A DNA stretch of 64,000 nucleotides from NCBI GenBank assembly GCA_025934435.1, contig JAICYB010000001.1, forward strand, positions 1-64,000, read 5' to 3'. The stretch is from Actinomycetes bacterium. GTDB taxonomy: Bacteria; Actinomycetota; JAICYB01. Below the pieces are notes generated by a model. It was not told the DNA's origin and ran no database searches. It saw nothing but the letters and a program-made list of their open reading frames with translations. This document shows positions 10,201-20,288 of the stretch, piece by piece (position 1 is the first letter of the stretch; the number at the start of each line of letters is the position of its first letter). A program made the translations under genes and the position numbers.

Positions 10201-12974
10201 CGCAACCTTGACGAGAGGCGGTTCCACTCGTCTTCATCGAGGTACCCGTACCGACGCGCGCGGTCGACGTCCCTACTCGCCGTCTCGACGAGATCCCTTG
10301 TGGCTGCACGCTGGGAGGCGATTGCCGCATCCCGCTTTTCGCTCAGCTCCTCGGCGAGTTCGAGATCGACCTGCCGCACGAGCCCAACGATGTCCCCCGT
10401 CGCTGTGTGGTCTCCCCGTTGACTCCTAGCCTCGAACGCTGCGCGCCAGTCGATTCGGGGGGACGCCTCGAGATATGAGTCAATCGGTACGTCGTCGGCA
10501 TTCAGAGGCGTCATTCCCTCCATCGCTACAGCGGGAACCGTGAGGAGTTCTGCGTTGAGCGCCGCATCGGCGGAGGGTTCGTCACCCAAGATAGGACGAT
10601 GGTCCACGACGGCATCGAAGATTTCACTGAGCATTTTTTCGGACGCCGCAGCGCATCCTGCTGCGCAAGGTTGGCCTTGCACGGTCTGACGTAGGGAGTC
10701 AAGTGCTGAGTCGCGATCTCGTAAGATGAGTTCACGCAGGCGATGCACAATCTCCTGCTGCCAGTCCATACGCCCGCTGCGGGCTTCGAGGCGATCGCAA
10801 AGCTCGGTCCAGTCAGATGCGATCGCTACAACTTCACCGAGCCACTCTTGAAGCTTCGCTCGGGCGCCCGCAACGATGGGGGTACTGCCGTGCCCACGGA
10901 AGCGATCATCGGCTTCGTCAATCATGTGGTCGACTCTTCGATCGCTGAGCTCCGCAAGCTTCGATCGCACTGCCGCGCGCTCACCGCGGGCATCGTTCGC
11001 TATGGCCGTCAGGATTTCGCCGAGCGGCCCCTCGGTCCGGAGCCAGTCCCGCCAGATCCGCGTAGCGCGCTGGAACTTGACGGTGCGAGTCGGGCCCTGC
11101 GCTAGGAGAGTCTCCGCTCGCGCGACTGCCGCTCGCAGGTCATCCTCGATCGACGCGACATCTTCCGTGCTGACTTCGACTGCGGTCGCGAGAGTTATGT
11201 CGCGTCGTGCGGCGTCCACGATGGCTTCGGAGATCTGGCGTAAAGCTGGAACGGACTGAAAGGCGTCGTCGAGTTCCAACACCAACTGGAGAGCACCTGA
11301 CCACGGCGCGATGAACACAGCCCGGATGGCCGCGACCAGCCCGAGGGCTTGGAACGCTCGATCCCCGGCCAGGTCGCCGAGAGATAGTCCTTCGAGATGC
11401 TGCGAGATCCGTAATGCGCATTCACCGTAGGGCGATCGCATCTCCGACGCTAGCGCTGCAACAGCAAGGAGCTTTGCCCGTCCTCCCTGCCCCGCACGAC
11501 GCGCAATCCACTGGGCCAATCCGAAGCGCCGCTCGGCAATCAACGCCGATAGCGCCTCGTCGACGCGCGACGCTCGGTCGGAGTCGGCGTCGGCGGGAAC
11601 TTCGGCGAACTCTTCACGCTTCTGTGATTCGGGCGGAACGTCTCTTTCGTCCACAACGTCAGCACGAGAATCCTGTTCGTCGGCTTCGTCCTCGAGCTCC
11701 GTCGCCGGGATGTCCGGCTTCTCGCCAACCTCGGGAGGCTCGGCGTGGAGCGCGTCGTGCTCGGGAGCTGCATCGACGGTTTCGGTGCGTTGCACCGACG
11801 TCACGGGATCTGCATCCTCGATCGACGCTTGATCGTAGACCCAGAGCTTGCCGCCGGCGGCGAACGTGACCAAGGGGAGCAGCTCTGCGGGTAACTCGGT
11901 GCGTGCCAGGCCATCGAGCTCCATGGCCTTCTCGTCCGAAAGTTCCGCCGCCGCGGCAAGATCGGTGAGCTCGACGAGGGCGTTCATCGATCGCGCAAGA
12001 GCCGCTTCTTCTTGCGTCCATTCTGTCTTCGCCTGCAGCGAATCTGCGATCGCGCGAAAACGTCCGAGCTGCTCGGAGACGGCCGCAGGACCGGATAGTC
12101 CATGGGCGCGTTCGAGGTGTCGGCGCATCGAACCCGTTTGCTCCGCCTCGAGCTCGTGCAATCGTGACTCGATGTCATGGATCGTTCGAAGCTCACCCGT
12201 GGCGGCTGAATCTAGCGCGTCGACGGCGTCGCTGAAGGCGTCCGATGCCTCTTGAAGGACGTCGAGATCCGATCCATTCGGCGGAGACCCGTTCGCCAGC
12301 GCGTACGAAATTCGCTCAGTCGCGAGCCTCGCTTCGGCGAAGATCGCGCGTAGCTCGCTGGGCACAACACTCGCATCGTCATCGACAAGGTCGAGCAGTA
12401 CGTCGGACTCGTCGACCTGAACTTCCGTTTCGTCGTCATCGGCTTCGATGAGAAAGTGCTCGCGGAGCTCGGCACGTACATCCGCCAGTTGGTCGACGTG
12501 GGTCGACCATTCGGGCAAGACCATCCGTTCGTCGAAGAGCAGGGCATCTAATGCCAGACCGCGCATCGGCGAGTCTTCGTCGTTGAAACATGCCGCAAGG
12601 TGCAGCCGAACAGCCGGGACGCCGAAGCGATCGACGGCCTCCTGAAGCGCTGATGAGAAGTCGTCGTCGTCGGGAGTTCCGCTCGGAAAGTCCAATGCGG
12701 CGCGTATCGCATATCCAACGGGGTGCGAGATGAAGTCCGCAGCAGCGACCTTCCAGTCCGCGTTTCGCTGAAGCATCTTCTGAACGGCCAAGCGGCAAGA
12801 AGCATCTCGGACCTTCCCCGCTGGGGTGGCGACATGGAGGTCCCCGAAGAACTTGGCACGTTGATCGGACCCGTACTGCCTCGCGAGTCGGCCGAGGCCA
12901 TCAGCGTCGAGGTATTTGAAGGAGTCCAGTATGAACTCTCTCGGCGCCGGTAAGTCTTTCGGATCAAACGTCAT
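7245..12974 (-). CDS. Giant AAA/STAND-like ATPase, 1909 aa
   Basis: The protein has a long helical N-terminal half with an acidic linker at about 390-465, a coiled-coil region near 870-990, and an ATPase module. That module begins with a strand-rich part ending NPFRPFAAGMVPPEMFYGRA, followed by Walker A YGGRQLGKSAL (~1255) and Walker B LVLLLDEADSFLD (~1343), then winged-helix-like and helical repeats to the end. The GRAQEL...GGRQLGKS arrangement is typical of AAA-like ATPases found in signalling and conflict proteins (STAND/ORC-like). It probably acts as an ATP-driven sensor or scaffold for the neighbouring helicase and nuclease. The ATPase is clear; the N-terminal 1200 residues are not assigned. 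A 521-base gap separates it from the upstream nuclease gene. Confidence 0.8.
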   Translation of the reverse strand: MTFDPKDLPAPREFILDSFKYLDADGLGRLARQYGSDQRAKFFGDLHVATPAGKVRDASCRLAVQKMLQRNADWKVAAADFISHPVGYAIRAALDFPSGTPDDDDFSSALQEAVDRFGVPAVRLHLAACFNDEDSPMRGLALDALLFDERMVLPEWSTHVDQLADVRAELREHFLIEADDDETEVQVDESDVLLDLVDDDASVVPSELRAIFAEARLATERISYALANGSPPNGSDLDVLQEASDAFSDAVDALDSAATGELRTIHDIESRLHELEAEQTGSMRRHLERAHGLSGPAAVSEQLGRFRAIADSLQAKTEWTQEEAALARSMNALVELTDLAAAAELSDEKAMELDGLARTELPAELLPLVTFAAGGKLWVYDQASIEDADPVTSVQRTETVDAAPEHDALHAEPPEVGEKPDIPATELEDEADEQDSRADVVDERDVPPESQKREEFAEVPADADSDRASRVDEALSALIAERRFGLAQWIARRAGQGGRAKLLAVAALASEMRSPYGECALRISQHLEGLSLGDLAGDRAFQALGLVAAIRAVFIAPWSGALQLVLELDDAFQSVPALRQISEAIVDAARRDITLATAVEVSTEDVASIEDDLRAAVARAETLLAQGPTRTVKFQRATRIWRDWLRTEGPLGEILTAIANDARGERAAVRSKLAELSDRRVDHMIDEADDRFRGHGSTPIVAGARAKLQEWLGEVVAIASDWTELCDRLEARSGRMDWQQEIVHRLRELILRDRDSALDSLRQTVQGQPCAAGCAAASEKMLSEIFDAVVDHRPILGDEPSADAALNAELLTVPAVAMEGMTPLNADDVPIDSYLEASPRIDWRAAFEARSQRGDHTATGDIVGLVRQVDLELAEELSEKRDAAIASQRAATRDLVETASRDVDRARRYGYLDEDEWNRLSSRLRTLGSNERVDFDRLREEVDEIVERAREAAGHARTAFERRLATLATTGRADDGDLARIQEAINAADLITAEEYFALVEAGEAIPERALPTEEISDLLPIIDFLQTQRLDRRVTAAITQGEKIGPLRFDSMPAERREWIAEGLDAWLELEPGKSAPGQLRRALSLLGIEIDNSRLKGDHGDKRRAWIELNGVQLNGKALVPTFGSEGGTTRRVLLCAREPSPAEILNWINREGPDQGTVVLYSGLLDQDARRTLAVECRKRASKVVVIDDAVILFAAARGDGRFDCTMRAVLPYSGVNPFRPFAAGMVPPEMFYGRAQELASITDLHGTSFIYGGRQLGKSALLHAAEDEINKAEGLRAVYVDLRREGVGTLSPAGNVWSVIRAYLAKAGIAKDGRSGGDVFAEVVAAIDAWLATSPIRRLVLLLDEADSFLDADSPKFENVLRLKGLLEDSDRRFKPVFAGLHQVQRFQSIPNQPFAHLGDPIAVGPLPPQAAFDLLHRPLEALGYRFESDDLVSRILGYCNYQPSLIQLYGNALMDHLLRSPMRSSAPPYEIRNDDVQLVYDRPDLLDQIKERFELTLQLDTRYLAIAYTLAFLTHVGDGDVEPTATELREACTEHWPAGFATMTGDDLRVLLEEMVGLGVLDAARAKEGRYRFRSPNVLRMLGTEDQILERLNESSHWELPRHFDARSYRRSLKSVTERSPLTEQQLRDVTRSDGGVRLIIGSQAVGIHLVRPALEKAAADDAYLEVEAVNPRGKATLQRVKPSAREGVHKVYVVDLRRAANARLAMDSVTAAVEAQRNTPGTGVVFVAGTENVNIWRSIAASGTSNEIAQVELKRWDELSLRAWLGETELPFQEEGQRAELLAVSGGWPSLVELVASKCLSGASRQTALSECRARLADGDFARQLLEDSGLTALDELFRAWRAMLEYGDPISLDESLDLLDGVVDAPAETMEILRALSVLDNVEGRLRPEPVLGAASQVDAAT

Positions 12975-13495
12975 CGGCGACGGTCGCCTCCAGGCAAGTT
13001 CGTTCTGGTCCCCGTCAGCCCAAGCAATCTACTGAAGGGCGTGAAGTCAAAACGCGAAAACGCGGAGCAGCCCCTCGCAGGCACCATCGTCACCCCACTG
13101 AGCTGTTCTCGAGTGTTCCCTGGCGTAGCGACCTATAGGTCGCCGAAGAACTCCGAGAGCTAATCCTGGCTGTATTGAGTCGGAATGCGGGGCAGCCGAT
13201 CAAGGAGAAGTTCGAACACGTCGAGGACCGGTGGCGATGTCGGCGGAAGGCGCTTGTCGGAACTGTCACTGCCGGCTTTGTCCCCTCCACGTGAGCCGAC
13301 TCTAGCTCCTCCCAGGGTAGGCAAGGTCGGCAAGAGCCGCGAACCCGTGCCAGGCCGGTTGAGGTGATCGGCGCCTGGGACGCGCGAACCAAGAAGCGGT
13401 CAAGTTCAAGTGAGCCGAACTCATTCGCCTACTCAGGTTGCCTTGAGGAGCCGGCTCATCGCACCGGCGGGTGCGCGTTGTCGAGCGCTGACTCG
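12975..13495. other. 521-base gap inside the defence operon
   Basis: No convincing gene is present, although the operon is otherwise packed. On the minus strand a short frame ends VLDVFELLLDRLPRIPTQYS and then stops near 13162, but it has no start codon and is Pro/Ser/Gly-rich before that. It could be the relic of a small gene or simply chance. The gap may contain an internal promoter for the giant ATPase gene. Confidence 0.35.
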
Positions 13496-14734
13496 CTAAT
13501 TGGTGGGATCGAGTAGCCACCACTCTGACGTTTGTGTCAGAGACACGATGGCGCGGTTATCCTCCTCGGCGTCACTTAGAACAGCATCCAGGATGCGCAA
13601 TCGGTCTCCGGGACGAAAGACTGTGGAGTCGCTTGGCGTCCGGAGCAATCCGTTCCTGCCGTGCGAGGTTACGTCAATGTCCCAGCTCTTTGGACCGTGC
13701 CTCGCAACTATCAAGACAGCGCAATCGCCGAATGGCGCGGGCGATAACTCCTGTCGGGAGCCTGCTGGAAGCGCCTCGAGGAAGGGCCAATACTCGCTAC
13801 ATAGGTGTCGCACAGAGCACCAGCCACACAGATCGACCCCGGGCCGTGCCATCGGAAGGTCTACAGCAACCTGAGACTCGACAGTCTCAGTGCGGTCGCG
13901 AAGCGCAGCGGCGAGTTCCGCCGTCTCGGCCAGTGTGGGTGGTTCAACCTGAACAGTCGAATCGGTGTAGACGAGCGAGAGTTCTGTCGCTGGCAGTTGA
14001 CGGGGATTGAGATCAGCATCGTATGCCCATAGAACGGCATACATCCGAATCTGGTCGATGTGGAGCGGTGACGGTGCGCCAGTCTTGTAGTCCACGATCG
14101 CGCAACCATCGCCCTTTACACGTATGAGGTCGGCGCGGCCCGCGAGCCGAAACTCTGGAGCGCGAAGCTCTACTTCCGGGTGCGATCCAACAGATAATGG
14201 CTGACGCTTACTGATTGGGCCAGTTGCGCCGCCCGTGATAGGCGGGATGGGGTCCGGCGTCGTGGCGCGTGTCGTTCGTGCCACTACATCCTGAATGCGC
14301 GTCCGCATCTCGGGTACACGGTTCTTCAGATCGGCGCGAAGGGATTCAAGTCGGTCGACCGCGCGCGGATTGCCTTCATATTGTCCGAGTGTCTGTTCAA
14401 TCGACCGCTCGATGACGGCTGAGTAACCACCCAATGAGCGCAAGACGTCGACGGCACATTCGGACGCTAGGGCGTGGCAACCCGCGTTCGCGAAGGCTGT
14501 GACAAGCGTCTCAAAGGTCCGGTGCATCACATCGCCGACGAGAGCTGGCGTCGACGGTTTCGGTGGGTAACCGGATCGGTCCCATACGCCGATATAGGTC
14601 GCTCGACGGAGTGCCCATCGTCGCGGGCACGACTCGGCTTCCTGGAGGCTGGAAAAGCTCCACGCGTTCGGAGGACTCGGCCACTGACCGCTGATGCCAT
14701 CGACGCCCGTTGCGAATCGATCCGCCTCCGTCAC
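13496..14734 (-). CDS. RecB/Cas4-like PD-(D/E)XK nuclease with Fe-S cysteines
   Basis: This 412-aa protein is a PDDEXK_1-family nuclease. The catalytic core is visible as LAGRADLIRVKG followed by AIVDYKTGAPS (the Asp and the D-x-K pair, ~200-217) and QIRMYAVLW, the following Q-x3-Y helix. Cysteines flank the domain as in AddB and Cas4: one in ESCPRRWALRR (~36) and three in CGWCSVRHLC (~300-312), together fit to hold a 4Fe-4S cluster. These enzymes cut DNA, usually from an end and together with a helicase. Its ATG overlaps the stop of the DruE-like helicase gene (ATGA at 14731), so the two are made together and probably work together. Confidence 0.85.
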   Translation of the reverse strand: MTEADRFATGVDGISGQWPSPPNAWSFSSLQEAESCPRRWALRRATYIGVWDRSGYPPKPSTPALVGDVMHRTFETLVTAFANAGCHALASECAVDVLRSLGGYSAVIERSIEQTLGQYEGNPRAVDRLESLRADLKNRVPEMRTRIQDVVARTTRATTPDPIPPITGGATGPISKRQPLSVGSHPEVELRAPEFRLAGRADLIRVKGDGCAIVDYKTGAPSPLHIDQIRMYAVLWAYDADLNPRQLPATELSLVYTDSTVQVEPPTLAETAELAAALRDRTETVESQVAVDLPMARPGVDLCGWCSVRHLCSEYWPFLEALPAGSRQELSPAPFGDCAVLIVARHGPKSWDIDVTSHGRNGLLRTPSDSTVFRPGDRLRILDAVLSDAEEDNRAIVSLTQTSEWWLLDPTN

Positions 14735-17700
14735 GAACGTACCAAGTCGAGAACTCGACCCGTTGCGGTCGGCAGACTGCGGCTAACCACTATCTCATCG
14801 AGCAGAACAATCGGAGTCGTCGTTCCGAGTTCCTTGGCATCGCGGAGCGCCTGATCTGCAGCGTAGTCGGGCGTTAGCGGACCGTGGACGCCGACGATGA
14901 TTTCGCGATCCGAGAGTGTTGCGAGAATAGGTGCTTCAATCGGGCCAATTCCGATGACATCGACTCGAGCATTTCGCGTGAACGTGGCGTCGGAAGGCGC
15001 TTGTCGACAGAGGTCCTCATACAACTTGTCGAGGGCGGTCTCGATTCGCTCTTTTGCTAACTCGGGCGCATTTCCGTCGAGAAGATAGCGAAGGAGGCTT
15101 GCTCCTAGGTGCCTATCAAGATGGATGTGCTCAAAGCGATTCTTAAAACTCCTCAGGCAGCGGTAACACGAGAACTCACATTGCGCAGGACAGTCCTCTA
15201 AGAGCAAGAGCGCTTCGCGATAGAGATTGGTCCCAAGCTCGGCTACCCTTCGTGAGAAACCCGCACCACCGGGTAGTGTGTCGTACATGTAAATCTCGGC
15301 TGCGACACCTTCGCTCCCACCAACAAGGGCCGGGCGAAATTCAGCTTGCAACTCCGTGGAGTCGATGCCGAGCATCCGCGTCGCAGCGAGACTAAAAGTC
15401 TCCGAGAGAGTCCGCAACGCGACGTCCGTAGCGAGATCTCCCGGCTTGAGCGTGACCGGGCGGCCTACTTCGATACGCACCAACAAGACATCGGATATGA
15501 AGTCGGTTCCCAATACGACGCCACGCGACGCACGGCCACCCGGGCAATCCGGCTCGCGTTCATCTGGGAAGGGTTTCCGGTGAGAACCAGCGACAACTCC
15601 GGTTGGAATGGCGGTCGGTTCGATACGACCACACCGCGTGCAATAGGTGTAACCCTCTCCGCGTGGTCCGGTATTCGAGACGAGGAGGTGCCGCCGCAAG
15701 TAACTCTGACGAATCTGTTCCGTGATTCGGTCCCAATCTTCGACTGCTGGAGGGCCCGATGCGAGCAGTTTCGCTCGAGTCGCGTAGCTCGTCGGAGGCT
15801 GATCTTCGATTGCTGTGCGCGGGTCCTCGTCGGATGGATGGGCAAACCCTGGGGGGCGCATCCAGTACATGGCCTCGCCGAACTTTGACTGAGCGCCGCA
15901 CGCAGGGCAGTCCTGTACTTCGCCCCGCTCCGCTTCAGAAGTCGATTGAGTGCGAGCATACCGACAGACTTCGCATTCGAGATACAGCTTCTTGTTAGAC
16001 CAAGCCTGAAATCGGTCTTCGCTAATCGGCGAGAAGATTGCGCCAGATCGCCAAAGCTTGCCGTCAATCCAGACATTCTTCATTGGAGCGTATTGCGTCA
16101 ACGCAACGGGAAGCCCCTGACTCGGGGAATATTGGTACTCCGGACGGTACGGGGCGGATCGGTCGACATCAAAAACATAGAATCCGACGACATCAGTAGG
16201 AAAGGCGTACCGCGGGAGTACTCCCTTGTAGAGCAGGCGATCGAGGAGGTTCTCTGTCGAGCGCCTCGGGTCTGTCCGTTCTTCGCCTTCCTCCGGCGGC
16301 GCTTCTGTGACCTCAGCGTCATCCGCCTCCTCAATTTCACGAGAGGAGGCTTCCGCGGTTTCCGGTTCGTCAGGTTTGCCAATCGCCCAGTCGATGGACC
16401 TGACCGTGGCGTCTACGAACCCGTCCAATATCGCCGAACGATCAGACGAACTGAGTTCACCAGGAAGCCAATCATCAATTCCCGTTCTTAATGCAGAGGC
16501 GTTCTGGCGGAGCCAGGCTTCGAAGTCGTTTCGGTTCAGCGCGCCGTTGGTGCGGAAGCTCGCAACCTTTCCGAGCACTTCAAACAACTGGGGTTGACTA
16601 TCGGGATCTATCTCGGGCAATCGAGCAAGGTGATATTGCTGCAATAGGAACGCCGTCACGTGGCGCCCGGCAAGTTCCGCGTTTGAAAGAGTCAGCGTCG
16701 GATCTTCGACGCGACCCCGAATCATCTCTTCTGGATCAGTGAAGTAATTCTCGTCGTGGCTATCGGCGCTGCCGAAGGCCAACACCGTCGCGACCGCGTT
16801 CCCACGTCTTCCAGCGCGGCCGGCGCGCTGTTGGTAGTTCGCTCTAGAGGGCGGCAGATTCCGGAGAGCCACGCCGGAGAGCGTTCCGATGTCGATTCCG
16901 ACCTCCATAGTTGTCGTACTCGACAAGACATCAATCGCAACGGCGTCGTGCGAGCCTGCACTAACGTCTATGTCCTGAAATAGCAGTTCGTGCTCTTCGG
17001 CCTTACTGAAGACTTCATCCGCTTGCGCCGCGTTCAGCTGAGCCGTGTGTTCGGCCGCAATGATTGCCATCGGCGAGTAACCCGTTCGCTCGAGTGCACG
17101 AGTGGTGCTTGCACGGTAGTAGCCTTTGCGAGCCTTGAAAACGGAGTCATTATCCGGATCGACGCTCTCAACGGTGTTGCGAATGCAGTTGACGCAGCGA
17201 GCTACGCCTGGGAAAGGACGCTGCGTCGTACGACAGAGACGGCAATATGCCCACGAACCATCTAACTCCAATGCCAAGTGACGCGCGAGTAGACGGTTCT
17301 TTCCGGGTGCGCGTTGCTCGCAGAAAAGTCTCAAGAGTTCGGGTAACCATCGCCGGCGGAATTCTCGCTTGTGTCCGGCGTCATCGAGCCACTGGTCCAT
17401 CTTCTGGAATGCACCTGAGTGCGGACGAACGCCACCCTTAGTACGCCACCAGCTGTCCGTCATGTTCCGGAACCAAACCCCAGTGTTCCGCAAGGTCCAC
17501 TGGCTCATCCAGATCCGCGCTAACGCGACTTTTGAATCGTCTGACTCAGCAAGGCCGGGGATATCAGGTAGCTGAAGGAGCTGTGGCGTAAGGTTCTGCC
17601 GCTCTCGTAACGATGCGAGAGCGAGCGACTGAAGTCCCCAGAATCGATCCGACAGTGTCGTGATTATTCCCCGCAACAGAGACTCAGGAGGCGGTTCGTT

Positions 17701-20280
17701 GCACGTATCGCGCAGCTGTAGGATTTCGGCGCGGTCGTGAAGAAGTCCACGTTCGATGACGCTAGCGACCTCTTGCATGGGTTGGAGCGTCTCGGTGCCC
17801 TTGAGGACCGGACGCAGCCGCACACCGAGTAGCTCGGCACCGACCAACGCCGCGAAGTAAAGATCCTCGAGATTGAGGCGGTCCGAGATTGAAGCATCGC
17901 TGGCGAGTTCCTGCCAGCCACGGACGAGAACAGGACGTAGAACGTCTTGCATTGAGTACGTTTGCAAGTTCGGTGCGAGACGGGCGGCGGTTTGGCGGGA
18001 GTCCGAAAAGACGAGGACCTTCCTGCCGCGCAGTGGTGCGAACCGAGTAGCGGCCTGCGGCCCGGGAGGTTGAACTTCCAGCTGGCGCGTTATTAGCGCT
18101 TGAAAGGGTTGGTCACCCTTTGTTTGGTGGTCTTGCACTGATGATCGTTGGAACCCAGCGCGTTGGCCACACACACCGCACGGCGTGAACTGCCCCAAGC
18201 CTTCCTCGTTGGCATCACCATCGTCCTCATCGTCATCGGTAGAAGCGTTTCGTCCGGAGCGGTCGAGTCGTATGAAGACCCTCCGCGTCCGTTCTCCAAG
18301 TGAGTCCGGATTGAGTCGTCCTGTGACTAGATCAAGGTCGCAAGGTTCGGTCGGCTCGATGGGCTCTTCGACCAGAAGGTCAAGCGCTTGGAGTTCGGTG
18401 ACCGGACCACCCGATGCTCGGAACGCGGCTCCGGCCTCTTCCCACAGGAAGGTCGGCCGTGCTAAATCGTCCGTGTAGGCGCGAAGGTAGGCGGACCCAC
18501 AATGCCGGCACGTATACAGTTCGAAGACGCGAGCGCCGCATCCACACGTCGAACGAGGCTGAGCGTACAGGGTCCCAACGGGGGCCAGTCCCCGTTGCGT
18601 TTCGGCAAGCTCCAAGCAATTAGAATCCGCACAAGCCCAGAGGCCGGGGAGGCCGCGGAAGAAGGCGTGCACGCGGCATGGCAAGAGTCCGGCGTCAGAA
18701 CCTCGAGCGCGCGCAGCGCTAGCGAGAGCGACGAGAACTGTCATTGCCCGATCCGCGAGAGAACGGTCATTCGTCTCGAATAGGTTGGTTCCGAGCTCTG
18801 ACAACCTGCGTGCGGTAGTCATGGTGCTATTTACAAGAAGGTTCAACACAGGAAGGTCGGCAAGCGCGTCGTACAACGCACTCGCTGCTGATTCACTGGA
18901 CGATATGCCCCGGTATGCAAGAAGAGACTCCAAGGCTTCGCGCCGTTGGTTGTCGTTCGCGGCCTTGTAGTACGCGTCTAAAGAGACCGTGTCCAGCGCA
19001 CGCGCGTCGGCTTCGGTGCCTTTCGTCGCCGGTTCACGCAGAGCCAAATCGCCGCCAATCGCAACGAACTCCTCCGCACTCTTACCGGTAAGTTGCGCTG
19101 CGAACTCCTTCGCGTACTCGAGCCGGTCGAAGCTCGCGCTTGTGCAGATGACTTGAAGGCGCTCGGCAGGAATACCAAGTCGATGACGCAGCCGACGCAG
19201 GAGCAATCCGACCTCTGCACCCGCAGCTCCGCGATAGAGATGGGCTTCGTCCACGACGAGCAAGAAGTGCTCCTGTGGATTCTCACGTAGCCAGCTTTCG
19301 GTCGCCTCAAAGATTGGCCGCTCAAGCGGACGCATGAGCATGTACTCGAGCATGGAGTAGTTCGTCACCAATACATCAGGTGGGCTACCTAGGGACTCAT
19401 GGCGCGTTAGTAGTTCGGAGTCCTCATGTCCGAGTACCGCTCTAACGAACTCACCATTGCGCTGCCACCGTGTCCCCGGTTCCCCGTACCATCCTCGGAT
19501 GTCCGGTTTTGCAGGCCACTTTCCCCGCGCCCGCAACGCTTCAATCAGGTGTGCCGCTCTTTCTCGCTCATGCGGATCTCTGCTCTCCGCTGCAGCAACG
19601 ACATGCGATACGTAGAAGTCGCCGATTGGTTTGAGGCGCTTTTGGTCCTTCTCTCGCTTACGCACGCCCGGATAGAGAGTGCGGCTGGTGTACCGGGTGA
19701 AGCGGGCCGGGCGGCCTCCCCATTGAGTAAAGAGCGCAGTGACGTTTGGGTGACCTAACCGCGAACGCAGTCGACCGAGCTGGTCATTAACGAGCGCATT
19801 CATGGGATAGAGCAGAATCGTCCGGACCGCCGGACTTGCGAAAGATTGCGGGCGCGTCCGTGCCTCGATCGCAAGGTTCGCGAGCATCGGCAACATGAAG
19901 GCCTCTGTCTTTCCCGAGCCCGTTCCCGTTGCGACGACAAGGCTTTTCCGGTCGGCGATTGCCGCCTCGAGAGCCTGCGCTTGGTGCGTGTATGGTGGAT
20001 CTCGAAACAGTGGTTCACCAAACGCTTCCCAGCCCGCCATACGGCTTAGCAGTTCAGTCGCCGCGTCGGGCAGGCGAAGGTCGGCGAGGGAAGGACCGGT
20101 CTGGTACCGCGGCGTACTTTCGATGTACGGCTCCCTAAACGTGCTTCCTTCGGCGTCGAGCAGTGTCCGCCTGCGGCTTACTAGCTCGGGAGAGCCGACG
20201 TGATAGGTCGCCTCTATGTAGTCGCGGAGCGCCGAACGAATTTCCTCTACGGTGCCACTTATCGTGAGTTCAGTAGTCAT
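14731..20280 (-). CDS. DruE-like SF2 helicase with DUF1998 end
   Basis: An 1849-aa DEAD/DEAH-box protein. Motifs in order: TGTGSGKTEAF (motif I, ~117), VVDEAHLYRG (motif II, ~342), zinc-knuckle pairs CRHCG and CGVCG, DVLSSTTTMEVGIDIG (motif V), QQRAGRAGRRG (motif VI, ~1150). The C terminus is DUF1998: YDTLPGGAGFSRRV and a CPAQC...CYRCL cysteine cluster. Size and layout match DruE of Druantia systems, which is around 1800-2000 aa. The start at 20280 has GGAG eight bases upstream and lies eight bases after the previous stop; the longer upstream frame overlaps that gene and is less likely. It presumably translocates on or remodels foreign DNA. Related DUF1998 helicases also occur in other defence systems, so DruE is the best but not the only match. 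Confidence 0.88.
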   Translation of the reverse strand: MTTELTISGTVEEIRSALRDYIEATYHVGSPELVSRRRTLLDAEGSTFREPYIESTPRYQTGPSLADLRLPDAATELLSRMAGWEAFGEPLFRDPPYTHQAQALEAAIADRKSLVVATGTGSGKTEAFMLPMLANLAIEARTRPQSFASPAVRTILLYPMNALVNDQLGRLRSRLGHPNVTALFTQWGGRPARFTRYTSRTLYPGVRKREKDQKRLKPIGDFYVSHVVAAAESRDPHERERAAHLIEALRARGKWPAKPDIRGWYGEPGTRWQRNGEFVRAVLGHEDSELLTRHESLGSPPDVLVTNYSMLEYMLMRPLERPIFEATESWLRENPQEHFLLVVDEAHLYRGAAGAEVGLLLRRLRHRLGIPAERLQVICTSASFDRLEYAKEFAAQLTGKSAEEFVAIGGDLALREPATKGTEADARALDTVSLDAYYKAANDNQRREALESLLAYRGISSSESAASALYDALADLPVLNLLVNSTMTTARRLSELGTNLFETNDRSLADRAMTVLVALASAARARGSDAGLLPCRVHAFFRGLPGLWACADSNCLELAETQRGLAPVGTLYAQPRSTCGCGARVFELYTCRHCGSAYLRAYTDDLARPTFLWEEAGAAFRASGGPVTELQALDLLVEEPIEPTEPCDLDLVTGRLNPDSLGERTRRVFIRLDRSGRNASTDDDEDDGDANEEGLGQFTPCGVCGQRAGFQRSSVQDHQTKGDQPFQALITRQLEVQPPGPQAATRFAPLRGRKVLVFSDSRQTAARLAPNLQTYSMQDVLRPVLVRGWQELASDASISDRLNLEDLYFAALVGAELLGVRLRPVLKGTETLQPMQEVASVIERGLLHDRAEILQLRDTCNEPPPESLLRGIITTLSDRFWGLQSLALASLRERQNLTPQLLQLPDIPGLAESDDSKVALARIWMSQWTLRNTGVWFRNMTDSWWRTKGGVRPHSGAFQKMDQWLDDAGHKREFRRRWLPELLRLFCEQRAPGKNRLLARHLALELDGSWAYCRLCRTTQRPFPGVARCVNCIRNTVESVDPDNDSVFKARKGYYRASTTRALERTGYSPMAIIAAEHTAQLNAAQADEVFSKAEEHELLFQDIDVSAGSHDAVAIDVLSSTTTMEVGIDIGTLSGVALRNLPPSRANYQQRAGRAGRRGNAVATVLAFGSADSHDENYFTDPEEMIRGRVEDPTLTLSNAELAGRHVTAFLLQQYHLARLPEIDPDSQPQLFEVLGKVASFRTNGALNRNDFEAWLRQNASALRTGIDDWLPGELSSSDRSAILDGFVDATVRSIDWAIGKPDEPETAEASSREIEEADDAEVTEAPPEEGEERTDPRRSTENLLDRLLYKGVLPRYAFPTDVVGFYVFDVDRSAPYRPEYQYSPSQGLPVALTQYAPMKNVWIDGKLWRSGAIFSPISEDRFQAWSNKKLYLECEVCRYARTQSTSEAERGEVQDCPACGAQSKFGEAMYWMRPPGFAHPSDEDPRTAIEDQPPTSYATRAKLLASGPPAVEDWDRITEQIRQSYLRRHLLVSNTGPRGEGYTYCTRCGRIEPTAIPTGVVAGSHRKPFPDEREPDCPGGRASRGVVLGTDFISDVLLVRIEVGRPVTLKPGDLATDVALRTLSETFSLAATRMLGIDSTELQAEFRPALVGGSEGVAAEIYMYDTLPGGAGFSRRVAELGTNLYREALLLLEDCPAQCEFSCYRCLRSFKNRFEHIHLDRHLGASLLRYLLDGNAPELAKERIETALDKLYEDLCRQAPSDATFTRNARVDVIGIGPIEAPILATLSDREIIVGVHGPLTPDYAADQALRDAKELGTTTPIVLLDEIVVSRSLPTATGRVLDLVRS

Positions 20281-20288
20281 TCGTGCTC

